Below are positions 37,783 through 46,423 of a DNA stretch of 64,000 nt, in pieces (position 1 is the first letter of the stretch; every line of letters starts with the position of its first letter). The DNA comes from a bacterium (GTDB taxonomy: Bacteria > CAIWAD01), in contig JAUXWS010000087.1 of assembly GCA_030685015.1 (NCBI GenBank), positions 1 through 64,000 of the forward strand. Reading direction: 5' to 3'. Position numbers and translations under genes: made by a program. Under the pieces are notes generated by a model. The model made no database searches and was not told where the DNA came from. It saw nothing but the letters and a program-made list of their open reading frames with translations.

Positions 37783-40125
37783 TCACCTTTTCACGTTATA
37801 ACGATACTTGGGGAAGAAACTCTCAGGCACATCATCAATTCCGTGCACGATCTGGTTGCGCTCGCAAAGGGTTTCGTAGGCGGCCCCATCCACAACAATC
37901 CGTTGCGTGCTATACGGATATATCACTTGTGAGAAGCCAAGTTTGAATTGAAAAAGCTCGTCATCACGGCCACCCAATCCTCCTCCCAAGTTAAGCCATT
38001 CGGCACCAGATTCCGCATAATACTCAAAAGCTTTGTAAAACATGAGTTTCGATGGCGCCCAGTTGAGATGGTCATCCGTGGTGCCGCCAAGGTGATATTG
38101 GACAATACCGCCAGTTCGCACGAATAGACCACCGGCGACGACCTTTCCCGCTGGGTTCAGAACCGATATCAAAGCGACATTCGGGCTCAGAACACGACGA
38201 AAATCATCGAAATATGCCCCACTGAAGAAGTAATAGCGAGCCGCATTGACTCGGGTCATTGTCTGCGCGTATAGTTTTTGAAATACAGTATAATCTTCCC
38301 AGTGGTTAATTCGGACTTCGAAACCAGCCTTCTGGAGTTTTCGGATTGCACGTTTGTGGCTGTTCCGCATGCCCTGCTCAAAAGTGGCCAGATCTTGCCG
38401 AAGATTGATCATTACAGTGTTGCCATGCTTGAAGATCTCCCCCATGGCGCTGGCTGTCTCTGAGAAACAGCCCAGCAACGGGTGGTTGCGGAGAAATAGT
38501 GATACAATGTTATTCTGATAGCAGTAATGTTTTAGAGCCTTCATCAACTCATTCACTTGTGATTCGAAAACAGCATAGACTAGTGGTCCAGGATAGCCAT
38601 ATGGACTATATGCATCCCAAAGTCTATTTTCGGTAAGAGTCGTTGGTACGAGCCGCAGCAGAAGTGGAACGAACAATTCAGTTTCCCCCAATGTGATGTG
38701 CAGTGCAAGTGAACGAACTTCTTCTTCGCGTGCGCATAGCTTAAGATAGCCCGGCAGGTGATAGAAGTCATGGGGCAATCTTCCCAACACACGTTCCAGC
38801 TCCGCAGGTTGATCCAACAAATCCCGAATCCTGCTTCGAATTCTTAAGGCGGGCACCCCGACTCGAGTTTCATATCCTTCACTGTCAACGATCTGCACGC
38901 TACCCGCTCCGAGTATTGTCCAGGGACGGATCCGCAGCTGAGGCAATACGCAGCATCCAACTCCTGCGAAAACACCCTCCTCAATATTGGCACCACCGCC
39001 CAAATGGACCCCAGGACACAAGTGGACATGATTCTTAATCAGGCAGTCATGGTCGACACTGCAGGAAGTGTTGAGAATCACGTTGCAACCGATAGATGCT
39101 CCAGTATTGACCACAACTCCGGCTGCAATGAAGGTGCCCATTCCTATTGGAACATCATCGGCAATGACCGCCGAAGGATGGATTACTGCTCGAACTTGCA
39201 CTCCAGATTTAACCAACCAATGAAACACTGTCATCCTTAATTGGTTGCTGCCAAAACCAATGATAACACAGTCGCAGCCACCTGCGCCAAACATAGTTGA
39301 AGCGATCGGGCCATACACTGGCCGGCCAAGGCAAGTCTGGCCATGTAACTGAACATCGTCATCTAGAAATCCGACCAGTTGCAGTTCTCCACCCGACTTC
39401 TCGGTGCACAGCACGGCATCCCCGATCACCCGGCCATGCCCGCCAGCCCCTAGCACCATAATCCTAGTCTTGGGCGAATGACCAATAAACTCGGGCATGG
39501 TGGCGTACCTTGGATGGCTGATGCCCTCCCTTCTCACCACAAGAGAAACGGTCTTCCAAAGAATCCAAAAGTCAAGCATCAGGGAGTGGCGCTCAACGTA
39601 CTCCACATCGTGCTCGAAACGCTCCTCCCAACTCAAGGAGTTGCGGCCTCGGATCTGCGCCAAACCCGTAATCCCGGGCTTCACCTCATGGCGACGGGCT
39701 TGGCGCGGGGAATAGCGTGGAATGTACTCGACCATCAAGGGGCGCGGACCCACCAAGCTCATCTTACCACGCATCACCAACAGCAATTCAGGCAGCTCGT
39801 CAAGCGATGTGGAGCGCAGCCACGCGCCAAACGGAGGAATGCGCTCCTCATCTGGCAGCAGGCGGCCCTGTGCGTCACGGGCGTCCGTCATGCTGCGGAA
39901 CTTGACCAGTTCGAACAAAAGCCCATGCAGCCCCGGCCGTGTTTGCCTGAATAGAACCGGACGCCCTAGTTTAAATGCGATGGCCAGGGCCAATCCCATG
40001 AACATCGGCGCGAGCAACACAAGGGCGACCGCCGAGGCGCCGATATCAAACAAGCGTTTACCTGCCCGCCGGTATAGCCCTTGGCGCTCTAACCGCGCGG
40101 ACGCCCAGCCGGAATCTGGAATCAC
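37783..40125 (-). CDS. Triple fusion: sugar-1-phosphate transferase (PglC) + acetyltransferase (PglD) + FemAB-like acyltransferase
   Basis: This 780-residue single reading frame holds three enzymes. Residues 15-210 are a PglC-type transferase: AGKRLFDIGASAVALVLL membrane segment, KFRSMTDARD, LDELPELLLVMRGKMSLVGPRP and KPGITGLAQI. Residues 220-440 are a PglD-type acetyltransferase: Rossmann start MVLGAGGHGRVI, then left-handed hexapeptide repeats and VGVPALRI. Residues 445-780 are a FemAB/GNAT-fold acyltransferase beginning HDFYHLPGYLKL. It would load a bacillosamine-like sugar phosphate on undecaprenyl phosphate, acetylate the precursor and acylate or aminoacylate a further group. The start is a GTG overlapping the upstream stop (GTGA). 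The FemAB part and much of the PglD part are AT-richer than the PglC part. Confidence 0.82.
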   Translation of the reverse strand: MIPDSGWASARLERQGLYRRAGKRLFDIGASAVALVLLAPMFMGLALAIAFKLGRPVLFRQTRPGLHGLLFELVKFRSMTDARDAQGRLLPDEERIPPFGAWLRSTSLDELPELLLVMRGKMSLVGPRPLMVEYIPRYSPRQARRHEVKPGITGLAQIRGRNSLSWEERFEHDVEYVERHSLMLDFWILWKTVSLVVRREGISHPRYATMPEFIGHSPKTRIMVLGAGGHGRVIGDAVLCTEKSGGELQLVGFLDDDVQLHGQTCLGRPVYGPIASTMFGAGGCDCVIIGFGSNQLRMTVFHWLVKSGVQVRAVIHPSAVIADDVPIGMGTFIAAGVVVNTGASIGCNVILNTSCSVDHDCLIKNHVHLCPGVHLGGGANIEEGVFAGVGCCVLPQLRIRPWTILGAGSVQIVDSEGYETRVGVPALRIRSRIRDLLDQPAELERVLGRLPHDFYHLPGYLKLCAREEEVRSLALHITLGETELFVPLLLRLVPTTLTENRLWDAYSPYGYPGPLVYAVFESQVNELMKALKHYCYQNNIVSLFLRNHPLLGCFSETASAMGEIFKHGNTVMINLRQDLATFEQGMRNSHKRAIRKLQKAGFEVRINHWEDYTVFQKLYAQTMTRVNAARYYFFSGAYFDDFRRVLSPNVALISVLNPAGKVVAGGLFVRTGGIVQYHLGGTTDDHLNWAPSKLMFYKAFEYYAESGAEWLNLGGGLGGRDDELFQFKLGFSQVIYPYSTQRIVVDGAAYETLCERNQIVHGIDDVPESFFPKYRYNVKR

Positions 40126-41282
40126 CTCATGAACTCCATCAAGACGCCCACCACTTCCCGCTGCTGGTCTTCCCGCAGTTCCGGGTAGATGGGAATGGCC
40201 AGGGACTGGTTGGCGGCGCATTCGCTGACGGTAAAGTCGCCCGGGCCGTGACCCAGGTTGGCGAAGCAGTCCTGCAGGTGGAAGGGCACGGGGTAGTAGA
40301 CCTCGTTGCCGATGCCGCGCGAGTTCAGGAAGGCGCGCAGCTCGTCGCGGCGGTCCACGCGCAGGACGAACTGGTTGTAGATGTGGCGGTCGCCCGGCCG
40401 CGCCCAAGGCAGGATCACGCCCCTGCGCCCCGCCATGTCAAGGGTCGCCGGGTCCAGGCCGGCCGGATCCACCACCAACCCGGCTTCCGCCAGCAGGCGC
40501 CGGTAGCGCTCGGCGTTGGCCTGGCGGGCCGCCGTCCACTCGTCCAGCTTGCCCAGCTTGACTGTGAGCACGGCCGCCTGGATGGCGTCCAGGCGGAAGT
40601 TGCCGCCGATGACGCGATGGTAGTACTTGGGCTTGCCCCCGTGGACGCGGAGAATCTCCAGGCGGGCGGCCCGCTCCTCGTTCTGGGTGACCACCATGCC
40701 GCCGTCCCCCACCCCGCCCAGGTTCTTGGAGGGGAAGAAGCTGAAGCAGCCGTACTGGCCCAGGCCGCCCACGCGCCGGCCCTGATACTCCGTGCCGATG
40801 GCCTGGGCGCCATCCTCGATGACCGTCACGCCATGCCGGGCGGCGATCTCCACGATGGGGGCCAAGTCCGCACTCTGCCCGTACAGGTGGACGGGAATGA
40901 TCGCCTTGGTGCGCGGCGTGATGGCCGCCTCCAGGCGCGCCGGATCCAGGTTGAAGCTGCGCGGCTCGATCTCGACGAAGACCGGCGTGGCGCCCAGGCG
41001 GACCGGACAGCCGGCCGTGGCGAAAAAGGAGTAGGGCGGCGTGATCACCTCGTCCCCGGGGCCGACCCCCTCGGCCATGAGGGCGATGAGCAGGGCGTCC
41101 GTGCCGCTGGAGACGCCGCAGGCATGGGCGGCGCCCACATAGGCTCCCACCGCCTCTTCCAGCTCCTTCACCTTGGGCCCCAGGATGAAGTGTTGGGACT
41201 CCAGCACCTCCAGCACCGCCCGGTTGATCTCCTCGCGCTGGGTGGCGTACTGCGCCTTCAGGTCGAGCAGGGGAACACCCAT
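40122..41282 (-). CDS. wbpE: PLP-dependent aminotransferase of UDP-3-keto-sugars (WbpE-like, DegT family)
   Basis: This 386-residue aminotransferase opens GVPLLDLKAQY and has LESQHFILGPKVKELE, both typical of WbpE. The PLP lysine is K186 in FFPSKNLGGVGDGG. WbpE aminates the 3-keto group of UDP-GlcNAcA derivatives produced by WbpA and WbpB. It lies directly downstream of the WbpD-like gene, and all partner enzymes are in the window. The chosen ATG has AAGGA eight bases upstream. Codon use and GC content are typical of the chromosome, unlike the fused gene that follows. Confidence 0.87.
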   Translation of the reverse strand: MGVPLLDLKAQYATQREEINRAVLEVLESQHFILGPKVKELEEAVGAYVGAAHACGVSSGTDALLIALMAEGVGPGDEVITPPYSFFATAGCPVRLGATPVFVEIEPRSFNLDPARLEAAITPRTKAIIPVHLYGQSADLAPIVEIAARHGVTVIEDGAQAIGTEYQGRRVGGLGQYGCFSFFPSKNLGGVGDGGMVVTQNEERAARLEILRVHGGKPKYYHRVIGGNFRLDAIQAAVLTVKLGKLDEWTAARQANAERYRRLLAEAGLVVDPAGLDPATLDMAGRRGVILPWARPGDRHIYNQFVLRVDRRDELRAFLNSRGIGNEVYYPVPFHLQDCFANLGHGPGDFTVSECAANQSLAIPIYPELREDQQREVVGVLMEFMR

Positions 41283-41323
41283 CCTCAGCTTCCTTTCCTG
41301 TGCTCCTGGTCCAATGGTTTCGC

Positions 41324-41998
41324 TCAAGCTGTCAGCCGCCCGCCGTGGACGATCTCGTCGTAGAAGCGGCCGCCGTTGCGCAGCTCGTCGGGCAGCGGCG
41401 CCTCCTCGTCGAAATCCAGGCAGCGCAAGACGCCCGCCTCCACTTCGCGGTAACGCAGGCCGCTTTCCGGACAGGAGTAGACCCCCTCGGCGTCGGGCTG
41501 GCCCAGCGGCAGGCCGTGGCGGCTCACCCAGCCGATGCGGCGGGCGGGCACGCCCACCATCAGGGCGTAGTCGGGCACGCTCTTGGCCACCACGGCGCCG
41601 GAGCCGATGAAGCAGTAGCGCCCCAGTTCGATGCCGCAGACGATGGTGGCGTTGGCGCCCACGCTGGCGCCGCGACGGATGATGGTCGTCTCGTAGAGGC
41701 TGTGGCGGTTGATCTCGCTGCGCGGGTTGGTGACGTTGGTGAGCACGCAGGAGGGGCCCAGGAAGACATGGTCCTCGAGAATCACTCCCGAATAGATGCT
41801 GACGTTGTTCTGCACCTTGACGCCGTCACCGATGACCACCCCGCCGTCCACGTTGACGTTCTGGCCGAAGACGCAGCGCCGGCCGATCCTCGCCCCCGTC
41901 ATCACATGGCTGAAGTGCCAGATCTTGGTTCCCTCGCCGATCTCGCAGGGTTCGTCCACCACGGCGGTGGGATGCGCGTAGTAAAGCTTTTCCGCCAC
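41324..41998 (-). CDS. wbpD: UDP-3-amino-GlcNAcA N-acetyltransferase (WbpD-like)
   Basis: This left-handed beta-helix acetyltransferase of about 224 residues contains many hexapeptide repeats (for example IGRRCVFGQNVNVDGGVVIGDG) and the loop VFLGPSCVLTNVTNPRSEINR found in WbpD. The C-terminal extension with CLDFDEE is also seen in some relatives. It uses acetyl-CoA to acetylate the 3-amino group added by WbpE. The GTG at 41998 is favoured as start because AAGGAG lies six bases upstream; an ATG at 42016 is the alternative. Confidence 0.87.
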   Translation of the reverse strand: MAEKLYYAHPTAVVDEPCEIGEGTKIWHFSHVMTGARIGRRCVFGQNVNVDGGVVIGDGVKVQNNVSIYSGVILEDHVFLGPSCVLTNVTNPRSEINRHSLYETTIIRRGASVGANATIVCGIELGRYCFIGSGAVVAKSVPDYALMVGVPARRIGWVSRHGLPLGQPDAEGVYSCPESGLRYREVEAGVLRCLDFDEEAPLPDELRNGGRFYDEIVHGGRLTA

Positions 41999-42080
41999 AC
42001 TCCTCTCCTTCATCATCTCAATTGCGCCGCGGAGCCGTGGATTGTAATGAAAGGTCGAACATAAAGCTTCGCCACACGCC

Positions 42081-43187
42081 TCAGACACCTGCAGTCGCTA
42101 TGATGCGTCCAGCCATGCGTTCCACTTTCTCCCCCAGGACCCGGGCCGTGGTCCATTTTCCCCCAAAGACAGATAGCAGGCGGCCTTCCTGCTCCAGCAC
42201 GTACTCGCGGGTCGTCCGCCCCGGATTGGCGCTGCCGACATCCACCAGGGGGCGCAGTCCGGCGAAGCGCTCCCTGATCTCCGTGGCGCGCGCCGCCTGA
42301 ATGAAGGCCGAGGCATGCACGCCCAGCAGGTAGTTTTCCTCCTCGCCCGAGCAGGCGATGGGCTCGGCCAACCCCTGCCGCACCTCGGTCGTGCCCAGCA
42401 GGGTGCCTCCCCGCCAGGGCAGGGCAAAGCAGATGCGCTCCTCACCCGGAACCTGGAGAAAGAAGCCGTCCGCCAGCGGACGATCCAAGACGAGGTGGCT
42501 GCCCCGCACCAGGTCCAGGCCATGCCGGGCCGGCACGCCGGAACGGTCCAGCAGGTCCCGGCACCAGGGTCCGGCGGCGTTGACGATCAGGTCGGCCTGC
42601 CGCTCCTTGCCCGCCAGGAAGCTGCCGTCGACCGCCAGCCGCTCCACCGGCACCCCCTCATGGATGGTGGCCCCGGCGGCGCGGGCCTGATCGGCGGCCC
42701 AAAGGCCCAGGCCCTGATCATCCATCTGCACATCGTAGAACAGGAAGCCCCCCTGCAGGCCCTCCGGCCTCAAATCCGGGGCACGCCGGACCAGGGCGGC
42801 GCGGGACAGCCAGGCATGCCGTCCGAGGGTGCGCCGTCCGGCCATCAGGTCATAGAGCAGCAAACCCAGGCGCAGGAGGAGGCGGCTGCGCGACACGCCC
42901 CGGTAGATGGGCAGGATGAGGCCGAGCGGCCGGGCCAGGTGCGGCGCCTGGGCCAGCCACCAGCTGCGCTCGCGCAGGCTTTCCCGCACCAGCCCGAACT
43001 CGCCCTGCTCCAGGTAGCGCAGTCCGCCGTGGATGAGCTTGGTGGAGGCGCTGCTCGTCTCCCCCATCAGGCGGCCGCGCTCGAAGAGCTCCACCTCGTG
43101 ACCGGCCCGGGCCAGCGCCCAGGCGCTCATCACTCCGTTGATGCCGCCTCCCACCACCGCGATGCGCGCCCTGCGCTCCTGTGTCAT
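42081..43187 (-). CDS. FAD-dependent oxidoreductase related to glycerol-3-phosphate dehydrogenase
   Basis: This 368-residue protein has an N-terminal FAD Rossmann motif VVGGGINGV, then STKLIHGGLRYLEQGEFGLVRESL, which is the GlpD signature, and GGKWTTAR near the C-terminus. It lacks the roughly 130-residue C-terminal helical domain of true GlpD enzymes (over 500 residues). Similar short DAO-fold proteins are found in polysaccharide clusters, so it may oxidise a sugar or glycerol phosphate used in glycan decoration. The stop is about 80 bp before the WbpD start and the gene follows the WbpB-like gene by 5 bp. Confidence 0.8.
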   Translation of the reverse strand: MTQERRARIAVVGGGINGVMSAWALARAGHEVELFERGRLMGETSSASTKLIHGGLRYLEQGEFGLVRESLRERSWWLAQAPHLARPLGLILPIYRGVSRSRLLLRLGLLLYDLMAGRRTLGRHAWLSRAALVRRAPDLRPEGLQGGFLFYDVQMDDQGLGLWAADQARAAGATIHEGVPVERLAVDGSFLAGKERQADLIVNAAGPWCRDLLDRSGVPARHGLDLVRGSHLVLDRPLADGFFLQVPGEERICFALPWRGGTLLGTTEVRQGLAEPIACSGEEENYLLGVHASAFIQAARATEIRERFAGLRPLVDVGSANPGRTTREYVLEQEGRLLSVFGGKWTTARVLGEKVERMAGRIIATAGV

Positions 43188-43192
43188 GGCGA

Positions 43193-44254
43193 TCAGTACT
43201 CCAGGGGCAGGGAGACTTTCACACCGTCCCGCGCGGAGCGGTAGGCGGCAACCAGCAGCTCAAGCGAGCGCAGGCCTTCGCGCCCGTCCGTCTCGGGCTC
43301 CGCCTCGCCGCGCAGGGTCCGGATCACATTGTCGTAATAGAGCGGGTGCCCGAAGCCGTACACGGAGGTGGTCTGGTAGCTTGCATCCTTGATGGTGGCG
43401 TCCTCGGGGCGCTGGTCGGCAAACTCCCAGTGCTGGATCTCGTTGACGGCCATGCCCCCCACCCGCACCGTGCCATGCTCGCCCAGGATGGTGATCGACC
43501 CCTCCATGTTCCTGGGATAGGACAGCATGGTCACATTGAGGGTGCCCAGGGCGCCGCTGCGCCACTTGATCGACATCACGCCGCTGTCCTCCACCTCGAT
43601 GCGGCGGGCCAGGGTGGCCGTGTAGGCGAAGACGCTCTCCACTGGTCCGATCAACCAGTCCACGAGGTCGACATAATGGCTGGCCTGGTTCATGAAAGCG
43701 CCGCCGTCGAACTCCCAGGTGCCGCGCCAGGCCGCCTGGTCGTAGTATTCCTGGGGGCGCGACCAGAAGACGTTGATGTTGACCATGTAGATGCGGCCGA
43801 ACCTCCCCTGGCGCACGGCCTGCTTGAGCAACTGCAGCGTGGCGTTGCGGCGGTTCTGCTTGACGATGAAAAGGCGCCGCGCCATCTCATCACAAACCTG
43901 CACCATGCGCTTGCCCTCGGCCCAGGAGGTGGCCATGGGTTTCTCGCTCATGACGTGGCGTCCGGCCCGCGCCGCCTGAATGGCCTGGCTGGGATGAAGG
44001 CCGCTGGGAGTGCACAACACTACCACGTCGGCGGGGCCGGCCTTGAGCAGCTCCGTCAGTCCGGCATAGCCGGCCGCCCCCGTTCTCTCCACCGCGCGCG
44101 CCAAGGCGGCGGGGTCCGTGTCGCAGACGGCTGCGATCTCGGCATGAGCGTCATGCTTCTCGATGGCACCAAAGTGGTTGGCGGCGATGCGGCCACACCC
44201 CACCACGGCGAAACGTATGTGCCGATGGGTGATGATTGCGGGGCTGCGCTCCAT
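43193..44254 (-). CDS. wbpB: Gfo/Idh/MocA-family oxidoreductase (WbpB-like)
   Basis: This 353-residue NAD-dependent sugar oxidoreductase has a Rossmann motif VVGCGRIAANHF, the EKPMA motif with the conserved lysine, and GGAFMNQASHYVDLVDWLIG carrying the catalytic-site histidine. WbpB oxidises UDP-GlcNAcA at C3; its product is the substrate of WbpE, encoded in the same operon. The start is the ATG with AAGGA seven bases upstream; two earlier in-frame ATGs lack such a site. It is the first gene of the leftward operon. The 218-bp gap to the divergent epimerase gene should hold both promoters. Confidence 0.88.
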   Translation of the reverse strand: MERSPAIITHRHIRFAVVGCGRIAANHFGAIEKHDAHAEIAAVCDTDPAALARAVERTGAAGYAGLTELLKAGPADVVVLCTPSGLHPSQAIQAARAGRHVMSEKPMATSWAEGKRMVQVCDEMARRLFIVKQNRRNATLQLLKQAVRQGRFGRIYMVNINVFWSRPQEYYDQAAWRGTWEFDGGAFMNQASHYVDLVDWLIGPVESVFAYTATLARRIEVEDSGVMSIKWRSGALGTLNVTMLSYPRNMEGSITILGEHGTVRVGGMAVNEIQHWEFADQRPEDATIKDASYQTTSVYGFGHPLYYDNVIRTLRGEAEPETDGREGLRSLELLVAAYRSARDGVKVSLPLEY

Positions 44255-44472
44255 GTAGCTTCCTTCCATTCCTCTCATTGGTTCAGCAAATTACGTTGTT
44301 TTGTCAATGGTGCCGCCGCGACCAGCGCCGGCGACGAACTCGAAGGCCCCGGTCGTATCGGCAGCGCGTCGCGGACAATCCAGCCCGGGCAGGCCATCAA
44401 GGCACCTTGGTGGCATGACGATAGCATTTGACGATTGGGCCATTGTGTCTGGGACAAGATGGAAAGGACCTC

Positions 44473-45435
44473 ATGACGCGCATCCTGGTCACCGGCGCCG
44501 CCGGCTTCATCGGGTTTCATCTCAGCCTTTCCCTGTTGGAGGACGGCCACGAGGTGCTGGGTCTGGACAACCTGAACAGCTACTACGACCCCGCCCTCAA
44601 GGAGGCCCGTCTCGCCCGGCTGCAAGCGCGGAGCGGCTTCCGCTTCACCCGGACGGATCTGGCCGACCGCCCCGCCATGGAGGGCGTCTTCCGCGACTTC
44701 CGGCCGCAGCGGGTGGTCAACCTGGCCGCCCAGGCCGGCGTCCGCCATAGCCTGACCCATCCTTACGACTACGTGGAAGCCAACCTTGTCGGCTTCCTCA
44801 ATGTCCTGGAAGGGTGTCGGCACACCCCGGAGGTGGAGGGTCTCGTCTACGCCTCCAGTTCGTCGGTGTACGGCGGTAACACCAAGGTCCCCTTCTCCGT
44901 CGAGGATCGGGTGGATCAGCCCGTCTCCCTCTACGCGGCCACCAAAAAGGCCAATGAGTTGATGGCTCATTGCTACAGCCATCTTTACGACATCAACACC
45001 ACCGGCTTGCGCTTCTTCACGGTCTACGGCCCGTGGGGACGGCCGGACATGGCCTATTACTCCTTCACCAAGGCCATCCTGGCGGGGGAATCCATCCGCG
45101 TCTTCAACCATGGCCGGCTCAAACGGGACTTCACCTACATTGACGACGTGGTGGCGGGCATTCGGGCCGCGCTGGCACGCAACGGGCACTGCGAGCTGTA
45201 TAATCTGGGCAATAATCGACCGGTGGAGCTGCTGGATTTCATCCGCGTCATCGAGGAGAGCCTGGGAAGAAAGGCTGTCCTGCAGATGGAGCCCATGCAA
45301 CCCGGCGACGTGTTGGAAACCTGGGCCGATATCGACAGCAGCCGCCGCGACCTGGGTTACGAACCCCTCACACGGCTGGAGGACGGGATTCCACGCTTCA
45401 CCGCCTGGTACGAAGACTTCCACGGCGTGGCCTGA
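44473..45435 (+). CDS. UDP-glucuronate 4-epimerase-like NAD-dependent epimerase, copy 1
   Basis: This 320-residue extended SDR has NAD-binding GAAGFIG near residues 8-14 and the catalytic YxxxK in SLYAATKKANELMAH. The insertion NSYYDPALKEARLARL and FTVYGPWGRPDMA are hallmarks of the CapI/LpsL UDP-glucuronate 4-epimerases. It should interconvert UDP-GlcA and UDP-GalA, or the matching acetamido-uronates. AAGGA is well placed before the ATG. A second gene of the same length follows after 23 bp. Confidence 0.88.
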   Translation: MTRILVTGAAGFIGFHLSLSLLEDGHEVLGLDNLNSYYDPALKEARLARLQARSGFRFTRTDLADRPAMEGVFRDFRPQRVVNLAAQAGVRHSLTHPYDYVEANLVGFLNVLEGCRHTPEVEGLVYASSSSVYGGNTKVPFSVEDRVDQPVSLYAATKKANELMAHCYSHLYDINTTGLRFFTVYGPWGRPDMAYYSFTKAILAGESIRVFNHGRLKRDFTYIDDVVAGIRAALARNGHCELYNLGNNRPVELLDFIRVIEESLGRKAVLQMEPMQPGDVLETWADIDSSRRDLGYEPLTRLEDGIPRFTAWYEDFHGVA

Positions 45436-45458
45436 TCCGCGCACAAATCCGGACTCCC

Positions 45459-46421
45459 ATGCGCATCCTGGTCACCGGCGCCGCCGGGTTCATCGGCTAC
45501 CACCTGAGCAAGTCCCTGCTGTGGGACGGCCACAAGGTGACGGGGCTGGATATCGTCAACGACTACTACGACCCGCGTCTCAAGGAGGACCGCCTGGCCC
45601 GGTTGGCGGAGTATCCGGCCTTCCAGTTGGAGCGCCGGGACGTTGCGGACCGGGCCGCCCTGGAACGGGTCTTCCAGACGCACCAGCCGGAGCGTGTGGT
45701 GCACCTGGCGGCCCAAGCGGGCGTGCGACACAGCATCAGCCATCCTCATGTCTATGGTGCAAGCAACCTGACCGGCTTCCTCAACATCCTCGAGGCCTGC
45801 CGCCACACGCCCGGCGTGGAGGGCCTCGTCTACGCCTCCAGCTCCTCGGTCTACGGTGGCAACACCAAGATTCCCTTCTCCGTGGAAGATCGGGTGGATC
45901 AACCCATCTCCCTTTACGCCGCCACCAAGAAGGCCAATGAGCTGATGGCCCACTGCTACAGTCACCTTTACGGCCTGCATGTCACAGGCCTGCGCTTCTT
46001 CACGGTTTATGGTCCCTGGGGCAGGCCGGACATGGCCCTCTTCCTCTTCACCAAGGCCATCCTGGCAGGCGAGCCCATCCGCGTCTTCAACAAGGGTGAG
46101 ATGGCGCGGGACTTCACCTACATCGACGACATCGTGGCCGGCATCCGCGCCGCCATCGAGCGCAACCACCGCTGCGAGATCTTCAACCTGGGCAACCACA
46201 AGAGCGAGCGGCTGACCGATTTCATCGCCCTCATCGAGCGCCACTTGGGCCGGACGGCGGAGCGCATCCTGGAACCCATGCAACCGGGCGACGTGCCGGC
46301 CAGTTTCGCCGACATCGACCATTCCCGGGAAGGGTTGGGCTACGAGCCCACCACCGACATTGATGTGGGCATCAAGCGCTTCCTCGATTGGTATCTGGAC
46401 TATTACAAGGAGACCTGTTGA
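45459..46421 (+). CDS. UDP-glucuronate 4-epimerase-like NAD-dependent epimerase, copy 2
   Basis: This 320-residue paralogue of the preceding gene has the same length, the same NAD motif, and the same ASSSSVYGGN and YAATKK active-site segments. By eye roughly two thirds of residues are identical. The two differ mainly in the first third after the NAD motif and in the C-terminal 80 residues, which shape the substrate pocket, so they may act on different UDP-uronates. The downstream 2-epimerase starts 2 bp after the stop, so this is one operon. Confidence 0.88.
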   Translation: MRILVTGAAGFIGYHLSKSLLWDGHKVTGLDIVNDYYDPRLKEDRLARLAEYPAFQLERRDVADRAALERVFQTHQPERVVHLAAQAGVRHSISHPHVYGASNLTGFLNILEACRHTPGVEGLVYASSSSVYGGNTKIPFSVEDRVDQPISLYAATKKANELMAHCYSHLYGLHVTGLRFFTVYGPWGRPDMALFLFTKAILAGEPIRVFNKGEMARDFTYIDDIVAGIRAAIERNHRCEIFNLGNHKSERLTDFIALIERHLGRTAERILEPMQPGDVPASFADIDHSREGLGYEPTTDIDVGIKRFLDWYLDYYKETC

Positions 46422-46423
46422 AC

